DNA from: Blepharisma japonicum
Lineage: Eukaryota > Ciliophora > Heterotrichea > Heterotrichida > Blepharismidae
Reading direction: 5' to 3'
Length of the DNA: 64,000 nucleotides
NCBI GenBank assembly: GCA_949751835.1
Contig: CATKHK010000001.1
Span: 310,001-374,000, forward strand
Position numbers and translations under genes: made by a program. A model generated the notes under the pieces. That model worked only from the letters and a program-made list of their open reading frames with translations, was not told the DNA's origin and did not search any database. Of this stretch, positions 32,695 to 42,348 are shown piece after piece. Within the stretch, counting starts at the first letter, position 1. Every line of letters starts with the position of its first letter.

Positions 32695-33978
32695 ATGATC
32701 ATCGATGAAATTCAAAAGGCCTGTAGGCTAGATGACCTTGAAGTGCTAAGAGACGCACTTGGCCAATGCCCCAAATCAGTTGACGAGCCAGACTCAAAGC
32801 TTGGCTGGGCTCCTCTTTACCGCACTGTGATGAGTGGGCACTTCAATTCATCTGAATTTCTTTTGCAAAATGGTGCCAACCCTAATGTTCAAAATCGCCT
32901 CGGAGAAACTCCACTTCATCAAGCAGCCGACGGCAATTTACTCCGAATTGCAGATCTTCTGCTAACTTACCGTGCCGATCCAAATATTCAGCAAAATGAC
33001 GGTGACACCCCTCTTCATCTTGCAGCTCAAAAAGGCCATTCGAAAATGCTAAAGCTTTTGCTTGATCACGATGCAGATCCAAATATCCAAAATTTTGTGT
33101 TTGGAAAAACTGCGTTGCATTATGCAATAGAAAAACGATTTTTGCATTGTGTACAGTTATTAATTGAGTGAGATGCAAACCCCTTAATTAAGGACCGCGG
33201 AGGAAGAAATGCTTTTGAAAGTGCGGATACAGATGAGATCAAGAATTACTTATCGAGAAAATGCGAGCAGGATACGGAAGTAAAGCTATTCGAAAGCTAT
33301 GAGGATAGTTCAGAAATAAATGAGCCTGAATGTGAAAGAACAACTACAAAAATCAAGAAAAAAGCACAAAGTATTGGTTTTTCATCATTCATTGATGAAA
33401 AAGAAGCTATGAAAAATTCGCTATATCAGTGACTCTCTTCAAAAAAATTGGATAAGTGCTTTGGGGTGTTATATCAAAACGGCTTTGATGATCTGGAATG
33501 TATATTTGAACAAATGAGATCAGAAATGCCGCTGAATAACGAAGTCTTGACTATCATTGGGATTAATAAGCCAGGCTACCGATATCGATTGTTGGCATGG
33601 CTTGAAGAGGACTGCAAAAAGCCGCTTTCCAACCTGAACAATAAAAACTCCTTAGCATGGTGCACCAACCCCATTTCATCCCCAGGTCTCCAGCTGAGTC
33701 CTACCATTGAAGAGTGGCTTGTGTCGATTAATTTAAAACCTTTGTACAAAAAGTTTTGCAACTCAGGTTTTGATGATTACGACCAAATAATTTTCCTCAT
33801 GAAATCTAATTACCCAATCACAGAAGCTATTCTGGAGACCGAAGTGGGAATTGACAAAATCGGCTACCGGCAACGAATTTTGACGAAGCTGAGAGAAGAG
33901 GCTTTGATTTGTAGAAAGAGAACAACCACTGAAAAAGAATTTAATGGGACTGCATGCCAGTCTTGTGTAATTATCTAA
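32695..33978 (+). CDS. Ankyrin-repeat protein with two SAM domains and CaaX end
   Basis: 427 residues, ATG 32695, stop TAA 33976-33978, with TGA=Trp at about 33170 and 33430. Residues 5-175 hold five ankyrin repeats (GWAPLYRTVMSGH, GETPLHQAADG, GDTPLHLAAQKGH, GKTALHYAIEK). Two SAM-like domains follow at ~245-300 and ~340-400, each ending in the helix GINKPGYRYRLL or GIDKIGYRQRIL. The protein ends CVII, a canonical CaaX box, so prenylation and membrane attachment are likely. It is a scaffold by architecture. Its stop codon overlaps that of the convergent TRM11 gene. Confidence 0.92.
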
Positions 33979-35282
33979 TTATCATTCTTTAGAAACCATT
34001 TTTCTCTAATTCCTGCGTAAAACTGTTCTTTTCCTTCCTCATTTTCAATATTAACTGGCGCTTCTAGCTTTTCCATTGTAATCAGCCTTCTTGATATTTT
34101 TTTGGACAAAATATTTTCAGAGTTTCCTACCAGCTTCAATAATGGATGGGTGGGAACTGCATCTTTAGAATAAGAATTTCTTATCGTTGGAAGTAAATAT
34201 ACAAGTCTTCCACCAACTCTTAGTAGCCTTGCAGCTAAATTCAATAAATCTTCAAACACTCTTGCCCCATGATAATTATCTCTTGGTAAAATAGTTCCCA
34301 CTGCATCTTTTTTTATCTTTTTTGAGCTAGCTCGAACTCCATATGGAGGATCACAAATAATAGCATCGAAAATTTCTCCAGACTTCCAGCAACTCCTGGA
34401 GGTATCACAGCAAATGATTTCTGGCTTTTGGAAGCCATAATTGACGAAATTTGTGAAAATGTCAGCTTCAGTGTTTTTTGTCGATCTCCCAACTCCTAAG
34501 CCTTTTAACACTCTTACATCAATATCTCCACCAAAGCAAGTTCCGCCAAAATGTGAAGCCGCAATTAAAATCCCACCAGTCCCTACAAAAGGATCGAGAA
34601 CTAAAGAATTTTCCATAACTTTTCCTTGGTTTGCCATAAGCAGTGCCAGTTCCATATCAGTTGTGGTCGGGCCTAAATACTCTCGATCAGACAAGCTGTA
34701 TTTTGCGTAGAATCTTGACCTTTTATCCTTTGATCTCGCTATTTCAAGTCCAAAGTAGCATTTGCTTTTGCTTATGCTAACAATGAATTTTCGTTCAGGA
34801 GATCTCAGGTCTACTGTTCCTTGAAATGGTATGACACCAAATGATTTAACGATGGATTCTTTCTCTTCTTGAGAAACACTGCTTTGATATGTATCAAATC
34901 TGAATGCAAATGGACTATCTGCTAATATAAACTGAGCAGCTTCAGGATCATTGTTAAATCTTTGAAGCGTATTTTCTACTAAACTGTTTATAGAGTCAGC
35001 TTCTGCAAACGGGAAAGTGAATCTCTCAATGCAAACTCCTCTCTTGGCTATATGCTTTGCAACACCCACATTTGGAAGATTTACGTAGATGAAGGGTTTC
35101 TCAGTGATTTGAGGTAAAAAGTGCTCACAATAGTCGTATTCTGTGTAAGTTTTTGGAAGATTGTAAGCGGAAAAAAGAGTCTCTGGGCTAATTCCGTGTA
35201 TTGAAGAAAGCGATATGAGTTCGCTGACACAAAAATCAATGAATTTTTGCTTAGCATAAATACTGCATAAGTAAGATTTCAT
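33975..35282 (-). CDS. TRMT11: tRNA (guanine-10-N2) methyltransferase, Trm11 type
   Basis: 435 residues, start 35282, stop TAG 33975-33977. The N-terminal ~170 residues form the NFLD/THUMP-like tRNA-binding part (FAFRFDTYQ and IPFQGTVDLRSPERKFIV are typical of Trm11). SAM-binding motif I is LDPFVGTGG at about residue 229 and the catalytic motif IV is CDPPYG at about 311; RLVYLLPT follows. Trm11 with Trm112 makes m2G10 in cytosolic tRNA. No intron and all Trp are TGG. The last stop codon base pairs into the stop of the ankyrin gene: bases 33975-33978 (CTAA) serve both. Confidence 0.94.
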   Translation of the reverse strand: MKSYLCSIYAKQKFIDFCVSELISLSSIHGISPETLFSAYNLPKTYTEYDYCEHFLPQITEKPFIYVNLPNVGVAKHIAKRGVCIERFTFPFAEADSINSLVENTLQRFNNDPEAAQFILADSPFAFRFDTYQSSVSQEEKESIVKSFGVIPFQGTVDLRSPERKFIVSISKSKCYFGLEIARSKDKRSRFYAKYSLSDREYLGPTTTDMELALLMANQGKVMENSLVLDPFVGTGGILIAASHFGGTCFGGDIDVRVLKGLGVGRSTKNTEADIFTNFVNYGFQKPEIICCDTSRSCWKSGEIFDAIICDPPYGVRASSKKIKKDAVGTILPRDNYHGARVFEDLLNLAARLLRVGGRLVYLLPTIRNSYSKDAVPTHPLLKLVGNSENILSKKISRRLITMEKLEAPVNIENEEGKEQFYAGIREKWFLKNDN

Positions 35283-35354
35283 TGTGATTATTTAATTATT
35301 CAAAAATTTTCTTACAGTAGCAAACTCTTGAATTTAAATAATTTATTAGCTAAA

Positions 35355-38300
35355 TTAATATTTTTCTAAACTTGCTTTGAGCTGGCTAAGTGAAAGTGCA
35401 GAGCTTCTTCTTTCTGGGCTCTCTTTTGCTCTTTTGCTAAGTTCTCCAGTTTCTTTTTCTAGTGCTTTGGCTTGCTTTACGCTTTCCAAAGTCGATTGAT
35501 ATGTTTTTACAAGTTTTCCTCTTAAGTCATGCAATTGCTGAGTGTCAAAACTATCAGATTGATCTTGGAGCTCTTTTTTAAGCTCTTCCTTATCCCTTTC
35601 AAGCTTCTCAATTATATCATTTTTCAATTGTAATTCTCCTTTGATTTTCTTCATTTCCCCTCTCAGGCTTTCTAACTCACTCAATTTTTCACTTCTGAAT
35701 TTCTGATATTTTTGCTTATCTTCAGCAATGCTGCCTTGCAATTCAACAGCATTGGCTTCAATACTATTGAATAATTCTATTGATTTTTCTTCTAATATCA
35801 CAATGGAATTTTGGAGTTTCTTGATAATACCTTTCAAATTTAGTGAATTTCTTGCTTCTTTTTCTAATTCTCTTTCTGATTGGTTTAGGTTGATTTCATA
35901 TTTTTTTGCTAAGTTTTCAATTTCAAGAGCATGGCTATTTTGTAGCTCAGCAACTTGACTTTGGAGACGCTCCATTTGACGTTCTGACTGGATTTTGATG
36001 TCATCAACCATTTCTTTATACCTTGACATTTCTCTGTTGTATTTATCTTGAATTGCATTTTGTTTGTCTTGCAAATCTTGCTCCATTGAAGTTTTCAATC
36101 TATATTGCACATCAATGCTTTCTTGGCGAGAGTTTTCAATGCTCTCATATGTCCTTCTTAACTCTTCTTCTAGCTTTTGCTTGTCCTCTTCCAGGGCTTT
36201 TCTTTGATTCTGGAAATCGTCAACTTTTTGTACGAAAATTCCCATTTCGGCGTTCTTACTAGAAATTTCATCTTTCAGGGCAGCAATTGAGGCTTTCAAA
36301 TGGTCAATGTTCGATTCATAAATCAAGCTTTTGGCTGTAAAAGTCTCATTTAGCTCATCTTCTACTAAAATAGTTTTTCTTTCTAAGTTCTTAATAATCT
36401 CATCTTTTTCGCTCAGTAAGCTTTCATTCATTCTTCTTGATCTGCTTTGGTTTTCTTCAATTGCGCTAATAGCATCAGAAACTTGCTGGTGAAGGCTTTT
36501 CTTGAAATTATGCAAATCTTGAAATGAATTTTTAGATAAATTTTGCAGTTCGTTTCTAAATCTTTCTAAAGTACCTTTAAGTGCTGCGTTAGCAGTTTCA
36601 TATAATTTTCGCTTTTCTTCTTTGACTTTATCCAATTCTTTCTTTAGTTTTATGCTTTGGTTTTGCTTTTCGCTGCTTGAAGACTCAAAAAAGTTGACTG
36701 ACTTCTTGAGCTCTGCAGTTTCTCGTTCATATTTGTTTATAAGTTGTCGCAGTTCTTGGACTACAATTTGATTATTCTCCAGCTCGGATTCTAAAAATTT
36801 GCACTGATGCTCTTGTTGAATCAAGGATTTCTTGGTTTCCATATGGTCAGCTGCTAATTTTTCGAGCTTTTGATATTCTTCTTGCTTAATCCTTTGAGTT
36901 GATATAAAGAATTCTTGGGATTCACGTGAATAATTCTCAAAAGCTTCTTGTTTCTCTTTTTCAAGCCTTTCTTTTTCTTCGAGAATTCGGCTTAATTCAA
37001 GATTGATTCTTTTATTGTTGGCTTGCTCTCTGGCTATGGCTGATTCATAAGCTGAAATTTGTTCTTGGAAACTGCCGTTTTGGGAATTAAATTTATTGGA
37101 AAATTCTCTTTCGGTTTCCCTTACTGAGCTTTCTAGGTCTTTACTTCTTTTTCTTTCATTTTCTATTTCTTTCTCAATGTTCTGTCTTCTGAAGGATTCT
37201 TCTTCATATGCAGCCTTTAACTTTGAGGCATTTTGGGTGGCTTCATCAAGGCTTTTTAATAAATTCTTCTTTTGGTTTTCTAAATCGTTTAAATCGCTTT
37301 TCATTGAATTCAAGCGATTGGATAGCGTTTCAGTCCTTTCTTTGGCGAAGTCGAGTTCTGAATCTAAGTGTCTTTTTTCGGACAAAATTTCTGCTTTTTC
37401 CAAGTCTAATGTATTTATTTTAGTCATTAGCTTTTCTACTTCATTTTGATGTTCCTCTTTAAGATCTCGTAACTTTTTAGCAAAATCTTGTCCTTGCTGT
37501 TCTTCAAACTCTCTGATTTCCTGAATATGCTTCATTTTGAGTCTTGAAATTTCTTCAGACACCATTGCTTCATGTTTTGATATTTTTATATAATCTTTTT
37601 CCATCTGTGCCATCTTTTCATCAACTGATCGTTTTAGCTCCAAATCTTGATTTCTTTTTCTTGTCATATGGGCGGCTGTATCATTTTTGAATTCCGCCAC
37701 AGCTTCATCATGCAATTGTTCATATTCCCTTTGCAAATTTAAAATTTCTCCTCTATGCCTCGCTTGCATTTCAGCAGCTTGATTTAGATGTTCTTTTTCG
37801 ATTTCTCTGCACCTTCTTTCCCAATGTTCTTTCAATTTCTGCATATCAGCTTGCACTAAATTAAGCGCTTTGTCTGTTTCAAATTTCCTTGCATCTAACT
37901 CATTTCTGGTTTTATTTAGTTCATGGTCAAGAGTTCTTATGACTTCTCTTTGATCAATTATTTTTTTCTTCATTCTTGAAGATTTGGTTTTGTATTTTTG
38001 GTGGAATTCGCGTATTGTGTCAGAGTTTCTTTTCTGCTCAACATCAATAGCTTCTTTTATTTGTTCTCCGATGCTACTGTATTTTGCATCTTGGTCTTGT
38101 TTTTCTTTTTGAATTATTTCTAATTTATTTAACAGATTTTCTTTTTCTTGCTCTAAGGATTCAGCCTTTTCTTTTAGCTGCTCACATAACTCTTTTAGCT
38201 CTCCTAAGTTTTGTGTAGCTTTCCCTTTAGCGATATCCTTATGCTGCAGCTCTTCTTTCAGTTGGTTAAGCTCAGCCAGAATACTTTCTTTGTTGCTTTT

Positions 38301-38927
38301 CTCAACTTCTAAATCATGCTTCATAACTTCAAACTCAGTCGATTTCTGCCACACATTTCTATCTGCAGCTTCCAGATTTTCCTTTAGCCTATCGATTTCA
38401 TTAGACTGCTGCCTAATGACCCCTTGGCTTTCTTCAGCTTTTTTCCTTGATTTTTCTTCCTCCTTTGCCAGTTGATCCAAATGATTCCTTAAATTTGAAA
38501 TTTCTTCTTCAGCAATTTCAGCCCTATGCTTTTCCTCATTAAAATTATCCTGAATCACCTGCAAGTTATTTTTCCCCACACTTGTCTCCCTTTCCAGGCG
38601 TTTGATTTCCCCATGAGTATATGCAACTTCTTGCATGAGCCTTTCTATGGTTTCTTCTCGTTCCATAGCCAAGTTGTCCTCACAAATTTCTTTCATCCTG
38701 TGCGAAATAAAGACATTTGAAGTGGGGTCTTCTTTCATAACAGCGATCACATCGTCCTTTCTAATTTCATCAAAAATTAAGCGGACTTTATCTGTGATGG
38801 CCTCGAGCCTTTCTTCGTATTTTTCCTTGGCAATTTTTAAGCGGACTTCGAGGTCTCTTTCCGTTTGGATTTTTCCAGTGTAGCTCAGCTCTGAACCATA
38901 AGTGTTTCGCTTTTCGTCTGAGTACAT
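35355..38927 (-). CDS. Long coiled-coil protein, 1190 residues
   Basis: One uninterrupted frame, start 38927, stop TAA 35355-35357. Residues ~1-110 are a helical head with a basic/acidic mix (DPTSNVFISHRMKEICEDN). From ~110 to ~1150 it is almost continuous Glu/Lys/Gln-rich heptad coiled coil without Pro, about 150 nm if extended. The tail is basic and Ser-rich and ends SLSQLKASLEKY. No head motor, GRIP, CH or kinase domain. The length and style match centriolar, rootlet or cortical fibre proteins of ciliates; no specific family is claimed. Confidence 0.9.
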   Translation of the reverse strand: MYSDEKRNTYGSELSYTGKIQTERDLEVRLKIAKEKYEERLEAITDKVRLIFDEIRKDDVIAVMKEDPTSNVFISHRMKEICEDNLAMEREETIERLMQEVAYTHGEIKRLERETSVGKNNLQVIQDNFNEEKHRAEIAEEEISNLRNHLDQLAKEEEKSRKKAEESQGVIRQQSNEIDRLKENLEAADRNVWQKSTEFEVMKHDLEVEKSNKESILAELNQLKEELQHKDIAKGKATQNLGELKELCEQLKEKAESLEQEKENLLNKLEIIQKEKQDQDAKYSSIGEQIKEAIDVEQKRNSDTIREFHQKYKTKSSRMKKKIIDQREVIRTLDHELNKTRNELDARKFETDKALNLVQADMQKLKEHWERRCREIEKEHLNQAAEMQARHRGEILNLQREYEQLHDEAVAEFKNDTAAHMTRKRNQDLELKRSVDEKMAQMEKDYIKISKHEAMVSEEISRLKMKHIQEIREFEEQQGQDFAKKLRDLKEEHQNEVEKLMTKINTLDLEKAEILSEKRHLDSELDFAKERTETLSNRLNSMKSDLNDLENQKKNLLKSLDEATQNASKLKAAYEEESFRRQNIEKEIENERKRSKDLESSVRETEREFSNKFNSQNGSFQEQISAYESAIAREQANNKRINLELSRILEEKERLEKEKQEAFENYSRESQEFFISTQRIKQEEYQKLEKLAADHMETKKSLIQQEHQCKFLESELENNQIVVQELRQLINKYERETAELKKSVNFFESSSSEKQNQSIKLKKELDKVKEEKRKLYETANAALKGTLERFRNELQNLSKNSFQDLHNFKKSLHQQVSDAISAIEENQSRSRRMNESLLSEKDEIIKNLERKTILVEDELNETFTAKSLIYESNIDHLKASIAALKDEISSKNAEMGIFVQKVDDFQNQRKALEEDKQKLEEELRRTYESIENSRQESIDVQYRLKTSMEQDLQDKQNAIQDKYNREMSRYKEMVDDIKIQSERQMERLQSQVAELQNSHALEIENLAKKYEINLNQSERELEKEARNSLNLKGIIKKLQNSIVILEEKSIELFNSIEANAVELQGSIAEDKQKYQKFRSEKLSELESLRGEMKKIKGELQLKNDIIEKLERDKEELKKELQDQSDSFDTQQLHDLRGKLVKTYQSTLESVKQAKALEKETGELSKRAKESPERRSSALSLSQLKASLEKY

Positions 38928-38978
38928 AATTTAAATGTATTATTTAATAGCGCTCTGATATGAAATTAATTGATAATT

Positions 38979-39587
38979 TTAGAGAGAAGGACTTGGAATG
39001 TTGGTTTGTCTTTCTATTTTACAACTGTGTTTCAAATTATCAGCATCCTCATCGTAGGTCTCAATCAGCGGATACTCATATAGCGCACGAGAATATTTGT
39101 AAAGCAATCTGCAATCTTTTATGCATATAAATAGGAATAAATCAATCGCAATGAGCCCAGTGATGCCAATGAAAATGAGAAGAAGCAAAAGCCAATACAT
39201 TGCTTCAGAACTCCCACAATCGTAGTAAAGATTGGTTGTGCAAAACGTGGATTCGTCACTAATCACTAATAAATCTGCCAAATATGCAATATAGAAAAGG
39301 ATACCGCACAAATTGTAGCCGAAAAACCCTACAAGTAGCAAGAAATAAATTTTTGTGTAAATTCGCTTCAATTTATTAGCACAGAATAATCCTAGGGCAC
39401 ATGTTAAATATCCTACAACTAAATATCCTACTATTGTGTACGCTACACTATCCACGATAAAAACATTTAATACATAAATTGCCGTGATAAATACAGCAAT
39501 AAAAAGTATCAAAATTGATTCAGCTTTGACCTTTTTTACGTAAGTTGCTAATAATCGAAATTCCATAGCATTTGATTCACTATTCAT
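38979..39587 (-). CDS. Four-transmembrane protein of unknown function
   Basis: About 202 residues from the second Met (39587, MNSESNAMEF); the first Met (39602) overlaps the stop codon of the upstream gene and is less likely. Stop TAG 38979-38981. Four hydrophobic segments are clear: ILILFIAVFITAIYVLNVFI, VGYLVVGYLTCALGLFC, FLLLVGFFGYNLCGILFYIA and YWLLLLLIFIGITGLIAIDL. Three Cys (CTTNLYYDCGS) lie in the loop before TM4, probably an external disulfide loop. Topology resembles tetraspanin-like proteins but the CCG signature is missing. The C-tail is acidic then Ser/Pro-rich. Confidence 0.8.
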   Translation of the reverse strand: MNSESNAMEFRLLATYVKKVKAESILILFIAVFITAIYVLNVFIVDSVAYTIVGYLVVGYLTCALGLFCANKLKRIYTKIYFLLLVGFFGYNLCGILFYIAYLADLLVISDESTFCTTNLYYDCGSSEAMYWLLLLLIFIGITGLIAIDLFLFICIKDCRLLYKYSRALYEYPLIETYDEDADNLKHSCKIERQTNIPSPSL

Positions 39588-39601
39588 ATTTATGATTAAC
39601 A

Positions 39602-41077
39602 TTATTTAGTTCTTACTTTTGCGAGTTTTCTTAATGTTTCATTAAATTTCTGGGCATTAAGTAACTCTCGCTTAAGCGATTCATTTATTGATCTCAGTTT
39701 GAAAATAAATGGTTTTCTACTGTCTATTGCTAGGGACTGACATTTGGCCACATTTATATTTGTATTAAAGGATTCGCATTGAGAAATGAGATCAGATTTA
39801 AGCTTCCTTCTTTGTTGCTGAGACTGATCTAGGGCTTTTGTGATGCTGCTGTAAAACGTTTCTGTGTTCATTTTATTTGAAATCATAGGTGTTGAGTATG
39901 ATAGGTCCATAAGCTTGGCTGGAATTATCATGCTTTTCTCAGGGATGACTTCAAAGTATGATTTTTCTTTTGTGCAGATGAGGATGTACTCGGGGTAGAT
40001 GATACTGAAATCTGTGATAAGAAATTCTTGAGTGTTTTGATCGTATCCAGCCTCTTGTTTATTCTTTGGCAAGATTACTCTGCAAAGTACTAAAATAAGC
40101 ATGCAGTTTTTATCTGAGGTCAGTTTTTTTCTATCTTTCTCAAGTGTGCTGCTTGTTGACATATAAATTTGTTCTGGCAAACCTTCACCAGCCTTTAGAT
40201 AAGTTTCAGATTTGATTTTATTTGCTAAAGTATCAGGTATTCTTAAGTATTTTTCTCTTATATCAGCGATTCCCCTGTCATTTACATATTCACTACTCTT
40301 AGCACCCAATAAAACTAAGCTAGGCAGATTTTTTTTGCTAACACTAACAAACATTCCTTTCAAAATAGAATTTTGGCTTTCCTTCAGCTTCTGCTCAAAT
40401 GGTTTCAAATTTATTTGATTTTCAATTTTAAAAGCATGACACAGCTTTAAAGATGAAAAATTCGTCCCCTGAAAGATCGAGCTTTTTATATTATCTTGCA
40501 GTGCTTTTTCACATCTAGATAGCTGTGGGTTATATTCATCAAGCTTTATTAATTTTACAGCTCCCCAAGTCTCAAACTGCAGCACAGCTGAGTACTCTTG
40601 CAGTTTTCTTGAAATTTCTTCAATATCTTTTTTCAGTCCAACAGCTTGCTTGATGTGCTCGTATTTAACCTGTGACAATCTTTTATGTTCTTCTAATATA
40701 GCATAATATTTCAAAGTGGAAATCAAAATTTCATTTTCAAGAGAATCCAAATTTCTTCGAAATTCTTCTTCATATAATCTTTCAAAAATATCACCCAAAT
40801 TTACTACCACCTCAATTCTATCTTCAAAGCTTTGCCCTATTATTTTCAGCTTCCCAGCCAAATAGCTCTTTACAAGCGGCAGCCTCGAGTAAAGATACTT
40901 CATCAGCGAAATATCTTCCTGCAATCCTGCTTTTACAGTATCTTCCTTTCACTGATCCATCAAATGTTTAAGAACAGAATCTGGCCTAAACAGTCTACTA
41001 AGCTCTCCTTGCTCTTTTTTATTGAAAAACAGCGGAATAATCAGCTTTTCAGGGTTAGTTACACCTAAAAGTGCCAT
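39602..41077 (-). CDS. Helical protein with possible ADP-ribosyltransferase-fold end
   Basis: 491 residues, start 41077, stop TAA 39602-39604, one TGA=Trp (MDQWKED). Residues 1-180 are helical and charged. Residues ~240-390 have strands like a PARP/ART fold: [28 protein letters not shown] and [17 protein letters not shown], the last resembling the PARP pattern of a PEYLI strand. I cannot identify the H-Y-E catalytic triad, so activity is doubtful. The tail is a Gln/Lys-rich helix. Its ATG is 18 bp from that of ribosomal protein uS11. Function unknown; the ART reading is a weak inference. Confidence 0.75.
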
Positions 41078-41095
41078 TTGAAATTGTGGATAAAA

Positions 41096-41557
41096 ATGTC
41101 AAAGGCTAAAGGTCGCAAGGCAGAGAAGGTCGAAGAACCAGAGCAGGCAATGCTAGGACCAAATTTGACTGGCGAAAAGATCTTTGCGGTTTGTCATTTA
41201 TTGGCCACTTTTAATGACACTTTTATTCACGTCACTGATCTATCAGGCAGAGAAACTCTTGCCAGAGTGACCGGAGGGATGATGGTTAAAGCTGACAGAG
41301 AAGAGAGCTCGCCTTACGCTGCAATGCTTGCAGCTGTTGAGGTTTGCAACAGACTCAAGAAGCTTGGAATCAACTCTTTACATATCAAGATCAGAGCAAG
41401 AGGAGGCACTGAAAGCAAAACTCCAGGACCTGGTGCTCAAGCTGCATTGAGAGCGTTGGCTAGAAATGGAATGCTAATTGGCAGAATTGAAGATGTGACA
41501 CCAATCCCTACAGATAGCACTAGAAGAGCTGGAGGCAGAAGAGGTAGAAGGCTTTAA
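41096..41557 (+). CDS. RPS14: Ribosomal protein uS11 (RPS14), cytosolic
   Basis: 153 residues from ATG 41096 (MSKAKGRK), stop TAA 41555-41557. The sequence is that of eukaryotic uS11 throughout: [60 protein letters not shown], and the C-terminal [20 protein letters not shown]. It sits at the platform of the 40S subunit near the mRNA exit. GC-richer, as expected for a highly expressed gene. No intron. The 5' gap to the divergent gene is only 18 bp, so the leader must be very short or overlap the neighbour. Confidence 0.98.
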   Translation: MSKAKGRKAEKVEEPEQAMLGPNLTGEKIFAVCHLLATFNDTFIHVTDLSGRETLARVTGGMMVKADREESSPYAAMLAAVEVCNRLKKLGINSLHIKIRARGGTESKTPGPGAQAALRALARNGMLIGRIEDVTPIPTDSTRRAGGRRGRRL

Positions 41558-41595
41558 GCTTATAAATTTTACCTTAGAATTCTGATATAATTAAA

Positions 41596-41949
41596 ATGAA
41601 GGAAAATTTCACAGGAGGGATATATCCCAATTTTTATGATATTTACGCACCAAGTGCTCCACCACTGTATTTGCTAGAGGAGGATGAAAAAGACCATAAA
41701 AGATCTGTTTTATTTGAGAAAAAAGAAAATTTTTGGTGTTATAAATGCAGAAAACAAGCAAGAAGGAAAAATCGTAAGAGAAGAAGAAACATTTTTTATG
41801 AGGTAAAGATGAATATAAGCTTAGTGTATCAAAAATCACTTATAAAAATAAAAAGAATTTTGTGGTGGAATAGACTGTATCCTGAGGATCCTGACTATTG
41901 GGCACAAGGGATTGAAAATATCTTTTATGATTCATCATATGTTTGCTAA
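41596..41949 (+). CDS. Small basic protein with P(S)AP and PPxY motifs
   Basis: 117 residues, ATG 41596, stop TAA 41947-41949, 38 bp after uS11. Residues ~19-26 read PSAPPLY, overlapping PSAP (TSG101/ESCRT-I binding type) and PPLY (PPxY, WW-domain binding type). A CYKC pair follows, then a strongly basic ARRKNRKRRR that could be a nuclear or membrane-binding patch, and an aromatic C-terminal third (WWNRLYPEDPDYW). Proline-motif plus CxxC recalls LITAF-like proteins but only one CxxC is present. No family is assigned; it could be a genuine adaptor or a fast-evolving small protein. Confidence 0.65.
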   Translation: MKENFTGGIYPNFYDIYAPSAPPLYLLEEDEKDHKRSVLFEKKENFWCYKCRKQARRKNRKRRRNIFYEVKMNISLVYQKSLIKIKRILWWNRLYPEDPDYWAQGIENIFYDSSYVC

Positions 41950-42348
41950 AATTATTTGATTTTATGAGTAAAATTGAACTCAAACCGCTCTTTTCATACT
42001 AATTAAAAATAGCCATTACGGTTTTCAAAATATGGGGCTAATTATTGTTAAGAGAAAACTAATTTCGATTTATTCAGCACAATCTCTATCAAATCTCTTT
42101 GTTTGTGTATTAGAATTAGCTTAGCTCTTCTGGAAAAACTTCATTTTCTGATCCCACATCCTTTATAAGTTCATAGTCTGAAAGTTTTTGCTCTTTGAAT
42201 CATTTCTTTAATAATTTACTTCATCATTTTTTCTGCTTTTCCTGGCTTAACATTTTACAATTAAAAATAAAATCTCGAACTTTATTGATATCTTCACATA
42301 AATTACCTCTAATAAAAATTCTATATGAAAATTTAATTTATTCTCAAT
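41950..42348. other. Intergenic region with a weak minus-strand frame
   Basis: 399 bases between two plus-strand genes. It contains the small minus-strand frame listed at 42116-42253 and otherwise only AT-rich sequence. Confidence 0.5.
42116..42253 (-). CDS. Possible small or partial gene, 45 codons
   Basis: ATG 42253 to TAG-preceding stop TAA 42116-42118, using three TGA=Trp. The peptide (MLSQEKQKKWWSKLLKKWF, then KEQKLSDYELIKDVGSENEV) has a coding-like composition, and the same frame stays open upstream to about 42337 without an ATG. A 15-nt GTAATTTATGTGAAG stretch in that extension would be a legal local intron. It may be the 3' end of a decayed gene or a real small gene. Weak call. Confidence 0.3.

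Noticed and set aside
37096-37449. Plus-strand hydrophobic frames within 35.7-38.9 kb
   Set aside because: Complement of the 1190-residue coiled coil; Glu/Lys codons read as Phe/Leu/Ser on the other strand.
41596-41949. PSAP/PPxY protein as a virus-derived gene
   Set aside because: No capsid, protease or polymerase sequence is near it and these motifs also occur in cellular adaptors.
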